12,471 nt of DNA, taken from the NCBI GenBank assembly GCA_964444065.1, contig CAYUFL010000045.1, forward strand, positions 1 to 12,471, written 5' to 3'. Positions 7,523 through 12,471 of this stretch are shown here, in pieces (position 1 is the first letter of the stretch; each line of letters begins with the position of its first letter). Below the pieces are notes generated by a model. The model had not been told where the DNA came from, ran no database searches, and saw only the letters and a list, made by a program, of their open reading frames with translations. The position numbers and the translations under genes are program-made. The DNA comes from JBGMEA01 sp964444065. Lineage in GTDB: Bacteria; Bacillota; Clostridia; Eubacteriales; Anaerofustaceae.

Positions 7523-7547
7523 TGTCTAACTTTTGGGGGTCAGTTCA
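7523..7547 (-). repeat. IS terminal inverted repeat, orfA-proximal end
   Basis: Read inward on the minus strand it begins TGAACTG, then AC, then CCCCAAAAGTTAGACA. It is the partner of 6285-6309. Confidence 0.93.
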
Positions 7548-7629
7548 AAATCACTCGGTCAATGTTCTTTTCATTATAAACGGTATACGTGATTTGCAGT
7601 GCGATGATGGGTGTACTCTGATAATTGTA

Positions 7630-8241
7630 TCAAGTTTTTTTTGAAGCAGAAGCTTCTGCTTGATCCAACGGTTGAAAACAAACCGAACAATCTGTCTGCC
7701 CGATATTGATGGTTCCGCAATTTTTGCAGCGTATTGCTTTGCCTTTTTTCAGCATTTTTTCAAAATACGCGTCCTGTTGTTTCTTCTTTTTCAGTTCCTG
7801 TTTCGCATTGCTTTCCAAACGAATTTTTTCTTTGTAATTCAGATAAAATGTTGGATCGAAACGTTCGGAATCCTTTAAGACAATAACATTGTCCGTCTCA
7901 TTCAGATAGGCAATTAAATAGTTCATTTCAATCATTTGCTTTAATAAGATCAAAGTATCGGATTTTTCTTTTTCCAAATTCATCGCGAATTTGGAAAAAT
8001 CCATTTCAGATAAACCATTAAGAATATCAAATGATTTTTTTGCGTCGGACAAATTAAACAGATATCCGAGCGAAATTACAATCGGAAAACCGGAGAATGC
8101 CATTAGGAAGAGCGCAAACAAAACATTGCTTGAAAATGAGTATACGCCAAAAACAATCAACAGGGTAGCAATGATTGCGGTCATTATAAATATGAGCAAG
8201 CTTTTGTTCCATTGTTTTTTGTTGCATCCGGTAGAACTCAT
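7630..8241 (-). CDS. Two-helix membrane protein with winged-helix-like module and C-terminal zinc ribbon
   Basis: This 203-residue protein is the last of four related minus-strand genes. Membrane helices lie at about 14-34 and 39-63. A soluble segment follows, with a helical part (about 77-106) and a hairpin-like motif NYLIAYLNETDNVIVLKD (107-124), then a Lys/Glu-rich linker (140-168). The end carries Cys172, Cys175, Cys185 and Cys188 in a CxxC-x9-CxxC arrangement, a zinc-ribbon pattern. No signal peptide cleavage motif is evident; the soluble part is probably cytoplasmic. AAGGAG precedes the ATG by about six bases. It resembles the preceding 142-residue protein (YhIGYhDxExxIIhLKxSxxF-like segment, where h is hydrophobic). 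The function is unknown; a membrane-tethered nucleic-acid or protein-binding role is inference. Confidence 0.82.
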   Translation of the reverse strand: MSSTGCNKKQWNKSLLIFIMTAIIATLLIVFGVYSFSSNVLFALFLMAFSGFPIVISLGYLFNLSDAKKSFDILNGLSEMDFSKFAMNLEKEKSDTLILLKQMIEMNYLIAYLNETDNVIVLKDSERFDPTFYLNYKEKIRLESNAKQELKKKKQQDAYFEKMLKKGKAIRCKNCGTINIGQTDCSVCFQPLDQAEASASKKT

Positions 8242-8306
8242 TTGAATCTCCTTGCAATACCCGAAAAATCATTTGTTTCAAAGCAATTATTTGTTTAAGA
8301 CAGTTT

Positions 8307-8735
8307 TTATTGTCCGGTTGTCAGATATTGACGGTAGCGTTTGTTATTAAACATCGGAGAGTTCTTCAGGATAATGATTTCGGATTCTGTATCCACATAA
8401 CCGATTACATATTGTCCGTTAAATGCTGCATTAAGAAATTTAAGGGCGAGATAAGGATCAATATTGGTTTCGGAAGTAAATTCATCAACAGAAAGACTGC
8501 TGTGCCCATTGAGTGCCCTGGCAACCAGTTTTGTCTGATAGAGGTTGAATGTTATGACGATTGCAAAAATAACAAAGATGACCGCAGCACAAAGGCAGGT
8601 GATCCCTGATGCAAGATTACTGCTCCAAATTGTTGTGGCAAAATAAACCATGCTGCCGCCAACAATCAGGAAAAGAACTGAAAATAAGCGGTTGGTCATA
8701 TAACGCTTGAAATTTGTGTTTGAATACTGTTTCAT
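8307..8735 (-). CDS. Two-helix membrane protein with winged-helix-like C-terminal module
   Basis: This 142-residue protein has membrane helices at about 16-36 and 43-65 and a soluble C-terminal module. Helices around 84-106 lead into a hairpin-like motif QYVIGYVDTESEIIILKNSP (108-127), then FNNKRYRQYL. The last part matches the next gene's NYLIAYLNETDNVIVLKDSE and YLNYK, so the two look like duplicates. AAAGGA lies about eight bases before the ATG. The gene is 65 bases upstream of its neighbour and 74 bases downstream of the preceding gene, so one operon of four is likely. I do not recognise a named family. Confidence 0.78.
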   Translation of the reverse strand: MKQYSNTNFKRYMTNRLFSVLFLIVGGSMVYFATTIWSSNLASGITCLCAAVIFVIFAIVITFNLYQTKLVARALNGHSSLSVDEFTSETNIDPYLALKFLNAAFNGQYVIGYVDTESEIIILKNSPMFNNKRYRQYLTTGQ

Positions 8736-8809
8736 GTTAGCATCCTTTCCTAATAAAGAGTGATTAGAGTTATTGAACTGACTAGGAGAAATTGCCGTAA
8801 TGTCGGCGA

Positions 8810-9247
8810 TTATAGTTGGTGGTTTTCATTTGATGTATGCAGAATAACGCAACGCCCATCCTCGGTGATATGTCCGCTGAGATAATTGCGTCGTATTATG
8901 ATTTTTAATTGGGCAGACACAATTTTGGTTTTTTTATTCATTAGTCGTGCGTAATAGTTGATTTCGACGGGTTGATGCGGTTTGGCATATTTTTGATAAA
9001 ACGCCACTCCTTGAACCAGAATTATCGTTGTAATGGCGTAAGCTAAGATAAACAGACCTGCACCGATAATCATGAGCAGTAATATCAATGGCAAAACAAC
9101 GGAGGATGTACCGTTCGCCGTTGTTAGGAGTCCTACCAGAAGTGCAGCGAAAAAAAGAATAACGACCCCAATACTGATTGGCAGCAGGATATATGCTAAT
9201 ATCTTTGCTCTTTTTACTTTTTTATCATTTACAAATAATTGATTCAT
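8810..9247 (-). CDS. Two-helix membrane protein with winged-helix-like C-terminal module
   Basis: This 145-residue protein has long hydrophobic helices at about 14-41 and 50-80. They are followed by VAFYQKYAK and a soluble module (98-138) ending in NYLSGHITEDGRCVILHTS. The preceding protein has the same order (VAFYLKTIM, then YLYGKFNENLQIITLTV), so the pair looks duplicated. Its ATG overlaps the upstream stop as ATGA (9247-9244), implying translational coupling; its own ribosome site is weak. Function unknown. Confidence 0.8.
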   Translation of the reverse strand: MNQLFVNDKKVKRAKILAYILLPISIGVVILFFAALLVGLLTTANGTSSVVLPLILLLMIIGAGLFILAYAITTIILVQGVAFYQKYAKPHQPVEINYYARLMNKKTKIVSAQLKIIIRRNYLSGHITEDGRCVILHTSNENHQL

Positions 9248-9750
9248 ATTGAGTCCGTTTTATCCTCAGATTCCTTTTTGACCGTAAGTGTTATTATCTG
9301 AAGATTTTCATTAAATTTGCCATATAAATAGGATTTTTCGAAGAAAGAGGTCAGATCTGTTGCAACAGCTTTGGCAGACTTGTGAGTCATTAATGCAATA
9401 TCTGTCAATTTCGTTGGGATTTCGGGCATTATCGTTTTTAAATAAAACGCTACTTTTCTAACAATCAGTATGTAATGTATACCTTGATACATTAATAATA
9501 AACCAACCAAACAAAAAAAAGTATATAGCGCCATTTGGAATGCGGACAGATAGACAGATGAGAGCTCTTTGCCTAAAAAAAGTCCGAAGAATCCGGCCAG
9601 CATAAAACCGAAAAAAATTTTTAACTGCTCTGCTCTGAGTATAGCGTTTAGCTTATCAAAATTGATAATCGAACTGTGTGTTATCTCTTCCTGTGAAGAA
9701 ACGTGCCCTTCTGTCTGTTCCTTGTTTGGCACATCACGCGCTTGTTCCAT
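9244..9750 (-). CDS. Two-helix membrane protein with winged-helix-like C-terminal module (first of cluster)
   Basis: This 168-residue protein begins the four-gene minus-strand cluster. A polar, Glu/Ser-rich N-terminus of about 40 residues precedes membrane helices at about 44-60 and 68-97. A soluble module follows: helices at about 116-139 (DIALMTHKSAKAVATDLTSF) and a hairpin-like motif YLYGKFNENLQIITL (141-155). The helix-loop-helix-hairpin order is what winged-helix domains show, but this is judged by eye only. The ATG has GAGAGG about ten bases upstream, and an extended -10 promoter is present at 9788-9796. Function unknown. Confidence 0.8.
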   Translation of the reverse strand: MEQARDVPNKEQTEGHVSSQEEITHSSIINFDKLNAILRAEQLKIFFGFMLAGFFGLFLGKELSSVYLSAFQMALYTFFCLVGLLLMYQGIHYILIVRKVAFYLKTIMPEIPTKLTDIALMTHKSAKAVATDLTSFFEKSYLYGKFNENLQIITLTVKKESEDKTDSI

Positions 9751-9787
9751 TTACAAATAACCTCTCCGTGTAACCGTTATCGAATTG

Positions 9788-9796
9788 ATTATATCA
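9788..9796 (-). promoter_or_regulatory. Extended -10 promoter for the four-gene membrane-protein cluster
   Basis: Minus-strand TGATATAAT is a perfect TGn-TATAAT extended -10 element, 37 bases before the ATG at 9750. No good -35 box lies 16-18 bases upstream, which an extended -10 can tolerate. The start point would be near 9781. Confidence 0.5.
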
Positions 9797-10181
9797 GATT
9801 ATTACAATGTTCCGTGTATAATATTTTATTTTCTTCCTATTCAAAAAAGTACCTACTGTAATAAGTGATAAGGGAGTATGCAAAAAAATATATGAAATGC
9901 TCATTCCATAATAGTCCATATGCTAGATTGTTCTTTTTGGTTGAGATTTGATTGCTTAGTGTTACCGATAAAACGGATTCGATTGAGTAAATCATGCTGG
10001 GATTATTTTACGAACTGCACGAAATCAATAAATTGAATGGAGTCATATGCTTTACCTCCTAAGTAAAGCATATGACTCCGGTGATTCATCAACAGCCAAA
10101 TGATCTGCGAAAAACAATGACAGGTTTTATCTCGAATATCAATGTTTCATTCGAAATGGTTGTTTGAATCAATGAAATTGA
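9797..10181. other. Intergenic stretch between the membrane cluster and the RHH gene
   Basis: The only strong feature is the 17-bp perfect hairpin at 10039-10079. A weaker inverted repeat (TCGAAT and ATTCGA, near 10134-10156) lies just after it. No credible gene longer than a few codons was seen on either strand. Confidence 0.5.
10039..10079. repeat. Perfect 17-bp inverted repeat with a 7-base loop
   Basis: Arms GGAGTCATATGCTTTAC (10039-10055) and GTAAAGCATATGACTCC (10063-10079) pair without mismatch around the loop CTCCTAA. On the minus strand the loop reads TTAGGAG and, with the next base, gives a perfect AGGAGG eight bases before an ATG in the stem. That ATG opens a 12-codon frame (MTPFNLLISCSS, 10046-10008). 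On the plus strand the loop region reads CCTCCT, complementary to ribosome sites. There is no T run after either arm, so a standard terminator is unlikely. It lies about 100 bases downstream of the RHH gene's stop. Confidence 0.85.
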
Positions 10182-10382
10182 TTATCTCCCTACGCCTTCT
10201 TCCGAGTCAATCTGAATTTGTTGGAGTGCATATTCCAAACAAAGCAGAACAATTTCATTTCTTGTCCGTCCGCTTTTCTTTGCTGTTTCATCTAGCAGCG
10301 CAACAATTTCATTTGGCAGACGGGCTGACACCACGGAACTGTCCCCATACTTTTTTTTAGATCTGATGACGAGTTTTTCCAT
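10182..10382 (-). CDS. Ribbon-helix-helix (CopG/Arc-type) transcriptional regulator
   Basis: The 66-residue protein has the RHH layout. A basic N-terminus (EKLVIRSKKKYGDS) precedes a beta strand SVVSARLP (about 16-23) that would insert into the DNA major groove. Helix 1 follows (NEIVALLDETAKKSG), then helix 2 (TRNEIVLLCLEYALQQIQ). Such proteins bind palindromic operators as dimers of dimers and often repress their own gene; some are antitoxins. No toxin-like gene is adjacent. AGGTGG lies seven bases before the ATG. Its promoter at 10472-10500 touches a perfect palindrome, the obvious candidate operator. A typical RHH length is 45-80 residues, so it looks complete. Confidence 0.85.
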   Translation of the reverse strand: MEKLVIRSKKKYGDSSVVSARLPNEIVALLDETAKKSGRTRNEIVLLCLEYALQQIQIDSEEGVGR

Positions 10383-10471
10383 TACAATCCACCTTTCAAT
10401 TTAATTCCCGATACCCATTGAAAGTGAAAGATCTCTGCCATACAAATACCATATCCTACTTCTGTAAGCAT

Positions 10472-10500
10472 ATTATAATGCAATTCATCGCCACTTACAA
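10472..10500 (-). promoter_or_regulatory. Promoter of the RHH regulator gene
   Basis: Minus-strand TTGTAA (10500-10495, 4 of 6), exactly 17 bases, then a perfect TATAAT (10477-10472). Transcription would begin near 10465, leaving a leader of about 80 bases. Confidence 0.6.
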
Positions 10501-10518
10501 GTACACCTATGTGTACTT
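10499..10518. promoter_or_regulatory. Perfect palindromic operator candidate
   Basis: AAGTACAC, spacer CTAT, GTGTACTT: two perfect 8-base arms. Its edge shares two bases with the -35 box of the RHH promoter, so a protein bound here would affect RNA polymerase. The RHH protein itself is the most economical candidate ligand (inference). Confidence 0.6.
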
Positions 10519-10943
10519 AATCAAATTATAATTATGTATTCGATGAAATATCTAAAAATAAATCGATGAAACTTTCGAAATATGATGATGGTTCAAATTG
10601 ATGAACAATGCGTTTGAATAATTTTTAGAAGACCAAGCTGACTGCGATAAGCTGTGAATTGAATATAATAATATATTTAACAAATAATTGTAATATTTAA
10701 TTTGATTTGCTGTCTGTGATTTGCTATTATAGTCGTAGTATATTTCGTTAATTGCATAATATTTTCAAAACTTGTTTTTGTATAGCTGCAAAATGATATT
10801 TTTATAATATCAATTTATGTTCGGATAGTTATTCGAATTCATAAAGGCAGGTATAGACATTGGCACTTAGTGTTTACTTTCAATATGATATTTATAACAA
10901 CATCAAAAAAGATTAATCCAGTTGAGTTGGTAGCGTATTTGGG
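10519..10943. other. AT-rich intergenic region upstream of the HIRAN-like membrane gene
   Basis: Very AT-rich sequence with no supported gene. It holds one plus-strand promoter candidate at 10702-10730. Several TAATATAT-like tracts occur without clear repeat units. Confidence 0.45.
10702..10730 (+). promoter_or_regulatory. Promoter candidate for the HIRAN-like membrane gene
   Basis: TTGATT (10702-10707, 4 of 6), 17 bases, TATTAT (10725-10730, 5 of 6). The start point would be near 10737, about 200 bases upstream of the gene. The surrounding AT-richness raises the chance of a false match. Confidence 0.35.
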
Positions 10944-11678
10944 ATGAGTATGGAAAATAAATCTTATGAATTTTTTTCGGAAAAGGCTGTTTTTGCTACA
11001 GAAAAGTACAATGAGGTTAATACATTGGGTAGTTTCGATCGATTGCAATGCAAACGATTGAAAGGATGCTCTTTTGTTGTTGATGTAAGTTTGATGATCA
11101 AAGTTACAGTATTTTTCTTTCTCTCTGAAGTGTGCTTGCTTTTGATACGTCATCAGCAAAGTGCATTCGTTTTTGTTTCACTCAGTATTATTTTTATGCT
11201 GAGTGTACTCTCGGCAAACAAATCGATTGAAATATATTCATACATAAAGTGTTTTTTCAATTCGAATTCGTATTTGCAGACAGATGATCCCTGTACGCAG
11301 TGGTTTGGTGAAATGAAAGCAAAATCCGAGTTTGAAAGTCATAAACAGCAGCCGGAATATAAAGGATATCGTTATCTGCAGTGCGTTATGGTTGATTGTA
11401 CGGAAGGGAGTGCAGAATCATCTCAGTTCAAGAAAGGTGACGTTGTGACATTAATACGGAATGAAAAAAATTTAAAATGTAAAACTGCAATCGAGGTCTT
11501 TCTTCTGGATGGTACGATGGTCGGATGCGTCTTTGAGTTTTGCAGTACTATTCCTGCGGGACTTTTGGATATTGGTATGCATTTAATCGCCATGATTTAC
11601 GCCTCCAAATGTATCGGAGGAAAACTGTGTATGGTTTTAGATCTGTATATTGACGATCAAATCGTTTGTCGGGGATGA
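10944..11678 (+). CDS. Two-helix membrane protein with HIRAN-like C-terminal domain
   Basis: The 244-residue product has a polar N-terminus (1-45), two adjacent membrane helices (about 47-67 and 73-91), a polar segment, and a C-terminal domain of about 90 residues. Within this, FKKGDVVTLIRNEKNLKCKT (162-181), AIEVFLLDGTMVGCVFE and AGLLDIGMHLIAMIYA follow the HIRAN pattern: a lKxGdxVxLhREpxN stretch, then AIxVxxxdGxxhGhhp, then a final ahxLLdxGxxhxAxI. HIRAN domains bind DNA ends or stalled forks in some helicases, but many bacterial copies are stand-alone or membrane-linked and uncharacterised. The usual Asp of the N-x-x-D-x-x-A segment appears as Lys, so ligand binding may differ. ATG 10944 has no good ribosome site; ATG 10950, with GGG six bases upstream, is an alternative start. 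The assignment rests on pattern resemblance by eye. Confidence 0.75.
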   Translation: MSMENKSYEFFSEKAVFATEKYNEVNTLGSFDRLQCKRLKGCSFVVDVSLMIKVTVFFFLSEVCLLLIRHQQSAFVFVSLSIIFMLSVLSANKSIEIYSYIKCFFNSNSYLQTDDPCTQWFGEMKAKSEFESHKQQPEYKGYRYLQCVMVDCTEGSAESSQFKKGDVVTLIRNEKNLKCKTAIEVFLLDGTMVGCVFEFCSTIPAGLLDIGMHLIAMIYASKCIGGKLCMVLDLYIDDQIVCRG

Positions 11679-11691
11679 TAAGGGTGAACGG

Positions 11692-11796
11692 ATGACGATA
11701 GTGGCTTTTGGTCATAATTACACAGACCGTCCATTATACTGCATAAATAATACATTCCTGGTTAATAAACGAAAACGGTTATTATGCTTATCCTAG
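11692..11796 (+). CDS. Possible 34-residue small protein
   Basis: A frame starting 13 bases after the preceding stop, with AAGGGTGA about four bases before its ATG, encodes MTIVAFGHNYTDRPLYCINN and 14 more, basic residues. It lies before the intrinsic terminator at 11858-11881 and so would be on the same transcript as the HIRAN-like gene. No recognisable domain; chance remains likely. Confidence 0.22.
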   Translation: MTIVAFGHNYTDRPLYCINNTFLVNKRKRLLCLS

Positions 11797-11857
11797 GAAA
11801 AAATCGAAATCAAAAACCATTTGCTTTCGTAGTTGATGAAGTCATTTGATTTTAGAC

Positions 11858-11881
11858 GGACAGTTTTACTGCCTTTTTTTT
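11858..11881 (+). terminator. Rho-independent terminator
   Basis: GG-A-CAGT, loop TTT, ACTG-CC form a six-base-pair stem with one bulged A, immediately followed by eight T. It lies 180 bases after the HIRAN-like gene stop and probably ends that transcript. Confidence 0.65.
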
Positions 11882-12270
11882 ATGCAAAGCAGGTCATTAC
11901 GCAATTGCGATTTTTGCCTAATAACAGACATATCAAGTAAGAAAACAGCATTGGATAATATTATTTTTTCAGGTGTTTATTCAAAGAATGGTTTTCCCTA
12001 TCTATGCGTTTGTGAGTGTATATTGCTTTCGCTTGTTGGTGTTTTATATTATTTCGGAATCCGATACTTGCCGGCAGGTAGGTTTCGATAGAAATCCCTT
12101 TTAAATAAGACAATCCATGTGATACTATTCGGTATTGGTTCATATTGTTACATGGCATAAGAGAATTCATTAAGATGAAAATACAGTGATTTGTGGTAAA
12201 AAAGAGAGGTATTATTTGAAAATTTCGTCGGTAATATTATTTGTAATATGAGAAAATTTACTAAAATATA
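11882..12270. other. Intergenic stretch without a supported gene
   Basis: A plus-strand frame at 11846-12091 begins at a TTG in front of the terminator and has no ribosome site; an opposite-strand frame at 11961-12170 is equally unsupported. No repeat or RNA gene was recognised. Confidence 0.45.
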
Positions 12271-12298
12271 TTGACAAAACTATAAATATATTTAAAAT
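12271..12298 (+). promoter_or_regulatory. Promoter of the methyltransferase gene
   Basis: A perfect TTGACA (12271-12276), a 16-base spacer and TAAAAT (12293-12298, 5 of 6). Transcription would begin near 12305, leaving a leader of about 130 bases. That leader holds a small hairpin (TGGT and ACCA, about 12308-12322) but no cobalamin-riboswitch or other consensus I recognise. Confidence 0.55.
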
Positions 12299-12437
12299 TG
12301 GAAGAGTGGTATATTGAACCATCCGAAGATATCTTTTTGTATCTCTATATTTTTATGTTTACGAACATGTCTGTACACTTTAAATTCTTCATAAGTTTAT
12401 ACAAAACCAAAATCTAAAAACCGGAGGAAACCAATTC

Positions 12438-12471
12438 ATGATCATCATTGGTGAAAAAATCAACGGAAGTA
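12438..12471 (+). CDS. Methyltetrahydrofolate:corrinoid methyltransferase-like (pterin-binding) protein, first 11 residues only
   Basis: The start MIIIGEKINGS matches the opening beta strand of the pterin-binding (dihydropteroate-synthase-like TIM barrel) methyltransferases. This group includes AcsE of the Wood-Ljungdahl pathway and MtrH/MtvA-type enzymes that move methyl groups between tetrahydrofolate and a corrinoid protein. CGGAGG lies about ten bases before the ATG, and a near-consensus promoter is upstream. With only 11 residues the exact partner protein and pathway cannot be resolved, but GEKIN is highly characteristic of the group. The gene continues beyond the window. Confidence 0.7.
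   Translation, partial: MIIIGEKINGS

Larger units (their letters stand above)
6285..7547 (-). mobile_element. IS3-family (IS150-group-like) insertion sequence, degenerate
   Basis: The 1263-bp element is bounded by 25-bp imperfect inverted repeats beginning TGAACTG and contains two overlapping minus-strand transposase frames (orfA, orfB), the classical IS3 arrangement. Flanking triplets are GAA (6282-6284) and AAA (7548-7550): two of three match, so no exact target duplication is preserved. The reading frames carry multiple frameshifts and a nonsense codon (see the two pseudogenes), so autonomous transposition is very unlikely. It sits in the convergent junction between the MATE gene and the minus-strand membrane-protein genes. 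Confidence 0.93.

Noticed and set aside
7343..7579. Plus-strand 78-codon frame inside the IS
   Set aside because: It is antisense to the orfA remnants and crosses the IS end; no ribosome site.
7619..7642. TGATA/TATCA hairpin plus eight T as a plus-strand terminator for the MATE gene
   Set aside because: Only a five-pair, A/T-rich stem; the T run is explained by Lys codons at the end of the opposite gene. Possible but too weak to call.
8300..8314. GACA/TGTC hairpin at the end of the 142-residue gene as a terminator
   Set aside because: Four-pair stem and no T run on the transcribed strand; would also split an otherwise tight cluster.
10142..10360. Plus-strand 72-codon frame opposite the RHH gene
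   Set aside because: Shadow of the RHH coding sequence, which has a recognisable domain, ribosome site and promoter.
10839..11159. 106-codon minus-strand frame overlapping the HIRAN-like gene
   Set aside because: No ribosome site or domain; antisense to a gene with clear architecture.
11846..12091. 81-codon plus-strand frame after the HIRAN-like gene
   Set aside because: Starts at a TTG without ribosome site and its first codons are the intrinsic terminator at 11858-11881.
1..12471. CRISPR array, tRNA, rRNA or phage attachment site
   Set aside because: No regularly spaced identical repeats, tRNA cloverleaf-like sequences or rRNA-like segments were seen on reading both strands.

Overview
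The window looks like a piece of an AT-rich Firmicutes (Clostridia-like) draft or metagenomic scaffold. The evidence is the AT-rich intergenic DNA, GGAGG-type ribosome sites, sigma-A-like promoters, an IS3-family element whose OrfA resembles clostridial relatives, and a run of ten N inside one gene. The last 34 bases begin a gene whose first residues (MIIIGEKINGS) match methyltetrahydrofolate:corrinoid methyltransferases, common in acetogenic and methylotrophic anaerobes. The exact taxon cannot be read from this window.

Layout. Bases 1-719 hold the 5' part of a minus-strand gene of unknown function. After a mostly empty 670-base spacer comes a two-gene polyphosphate operon on the plus strand: a short Ppx/GppA phosphatase (1389-2297) and polyphosphate kinase Ppk1 (2308-4479). 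Together they can make and break down inorganic polyphosphate. Three TT(T/C)ACA hexamers spaced at exactly 11 bases lie just upstream and look like a PhoP/PhoB box, which would link the operon to phosphate starvation. A 476-base spacer with two good promoters precedes a MATE-family exporter (4956-6287).

The exporter's stop codon is the first three bases of an IS3-family element (6285-7547). That element keeps 25-bp terminal inverted repeats, but its two transposase frames carry several frameshifts and a nonsense codon, so it is very probably dead.

From 9750 down to 7630 (minus strand) lie four small, apparently unannotated genes. Each encodes two membrane helices followed by a small soluble module that looks like a winged helix. 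They form two related pairs, and the last has an added zinc ribbon. This tandem family is the best candidate for an uncharacterised system here. Upstream of it are a 17-bp perfect hairpin with a Shine-Dalgarno sequence in its loop and a lone ribbon-helix-helix regulator (10182-10382). The regulator's promoter is abutted by a perfect palindrome, suggesting autoregulation.

On the plus strand, 10944-11678 encodes another two-helix membrane protein. Its C-terminal domain resembles a HIRAN domain, and an intrinsic terminator follows at 11858-11881. The remaining 550 bases are mainly the promoter and leader of the methyltransferase gene entering at 12438.
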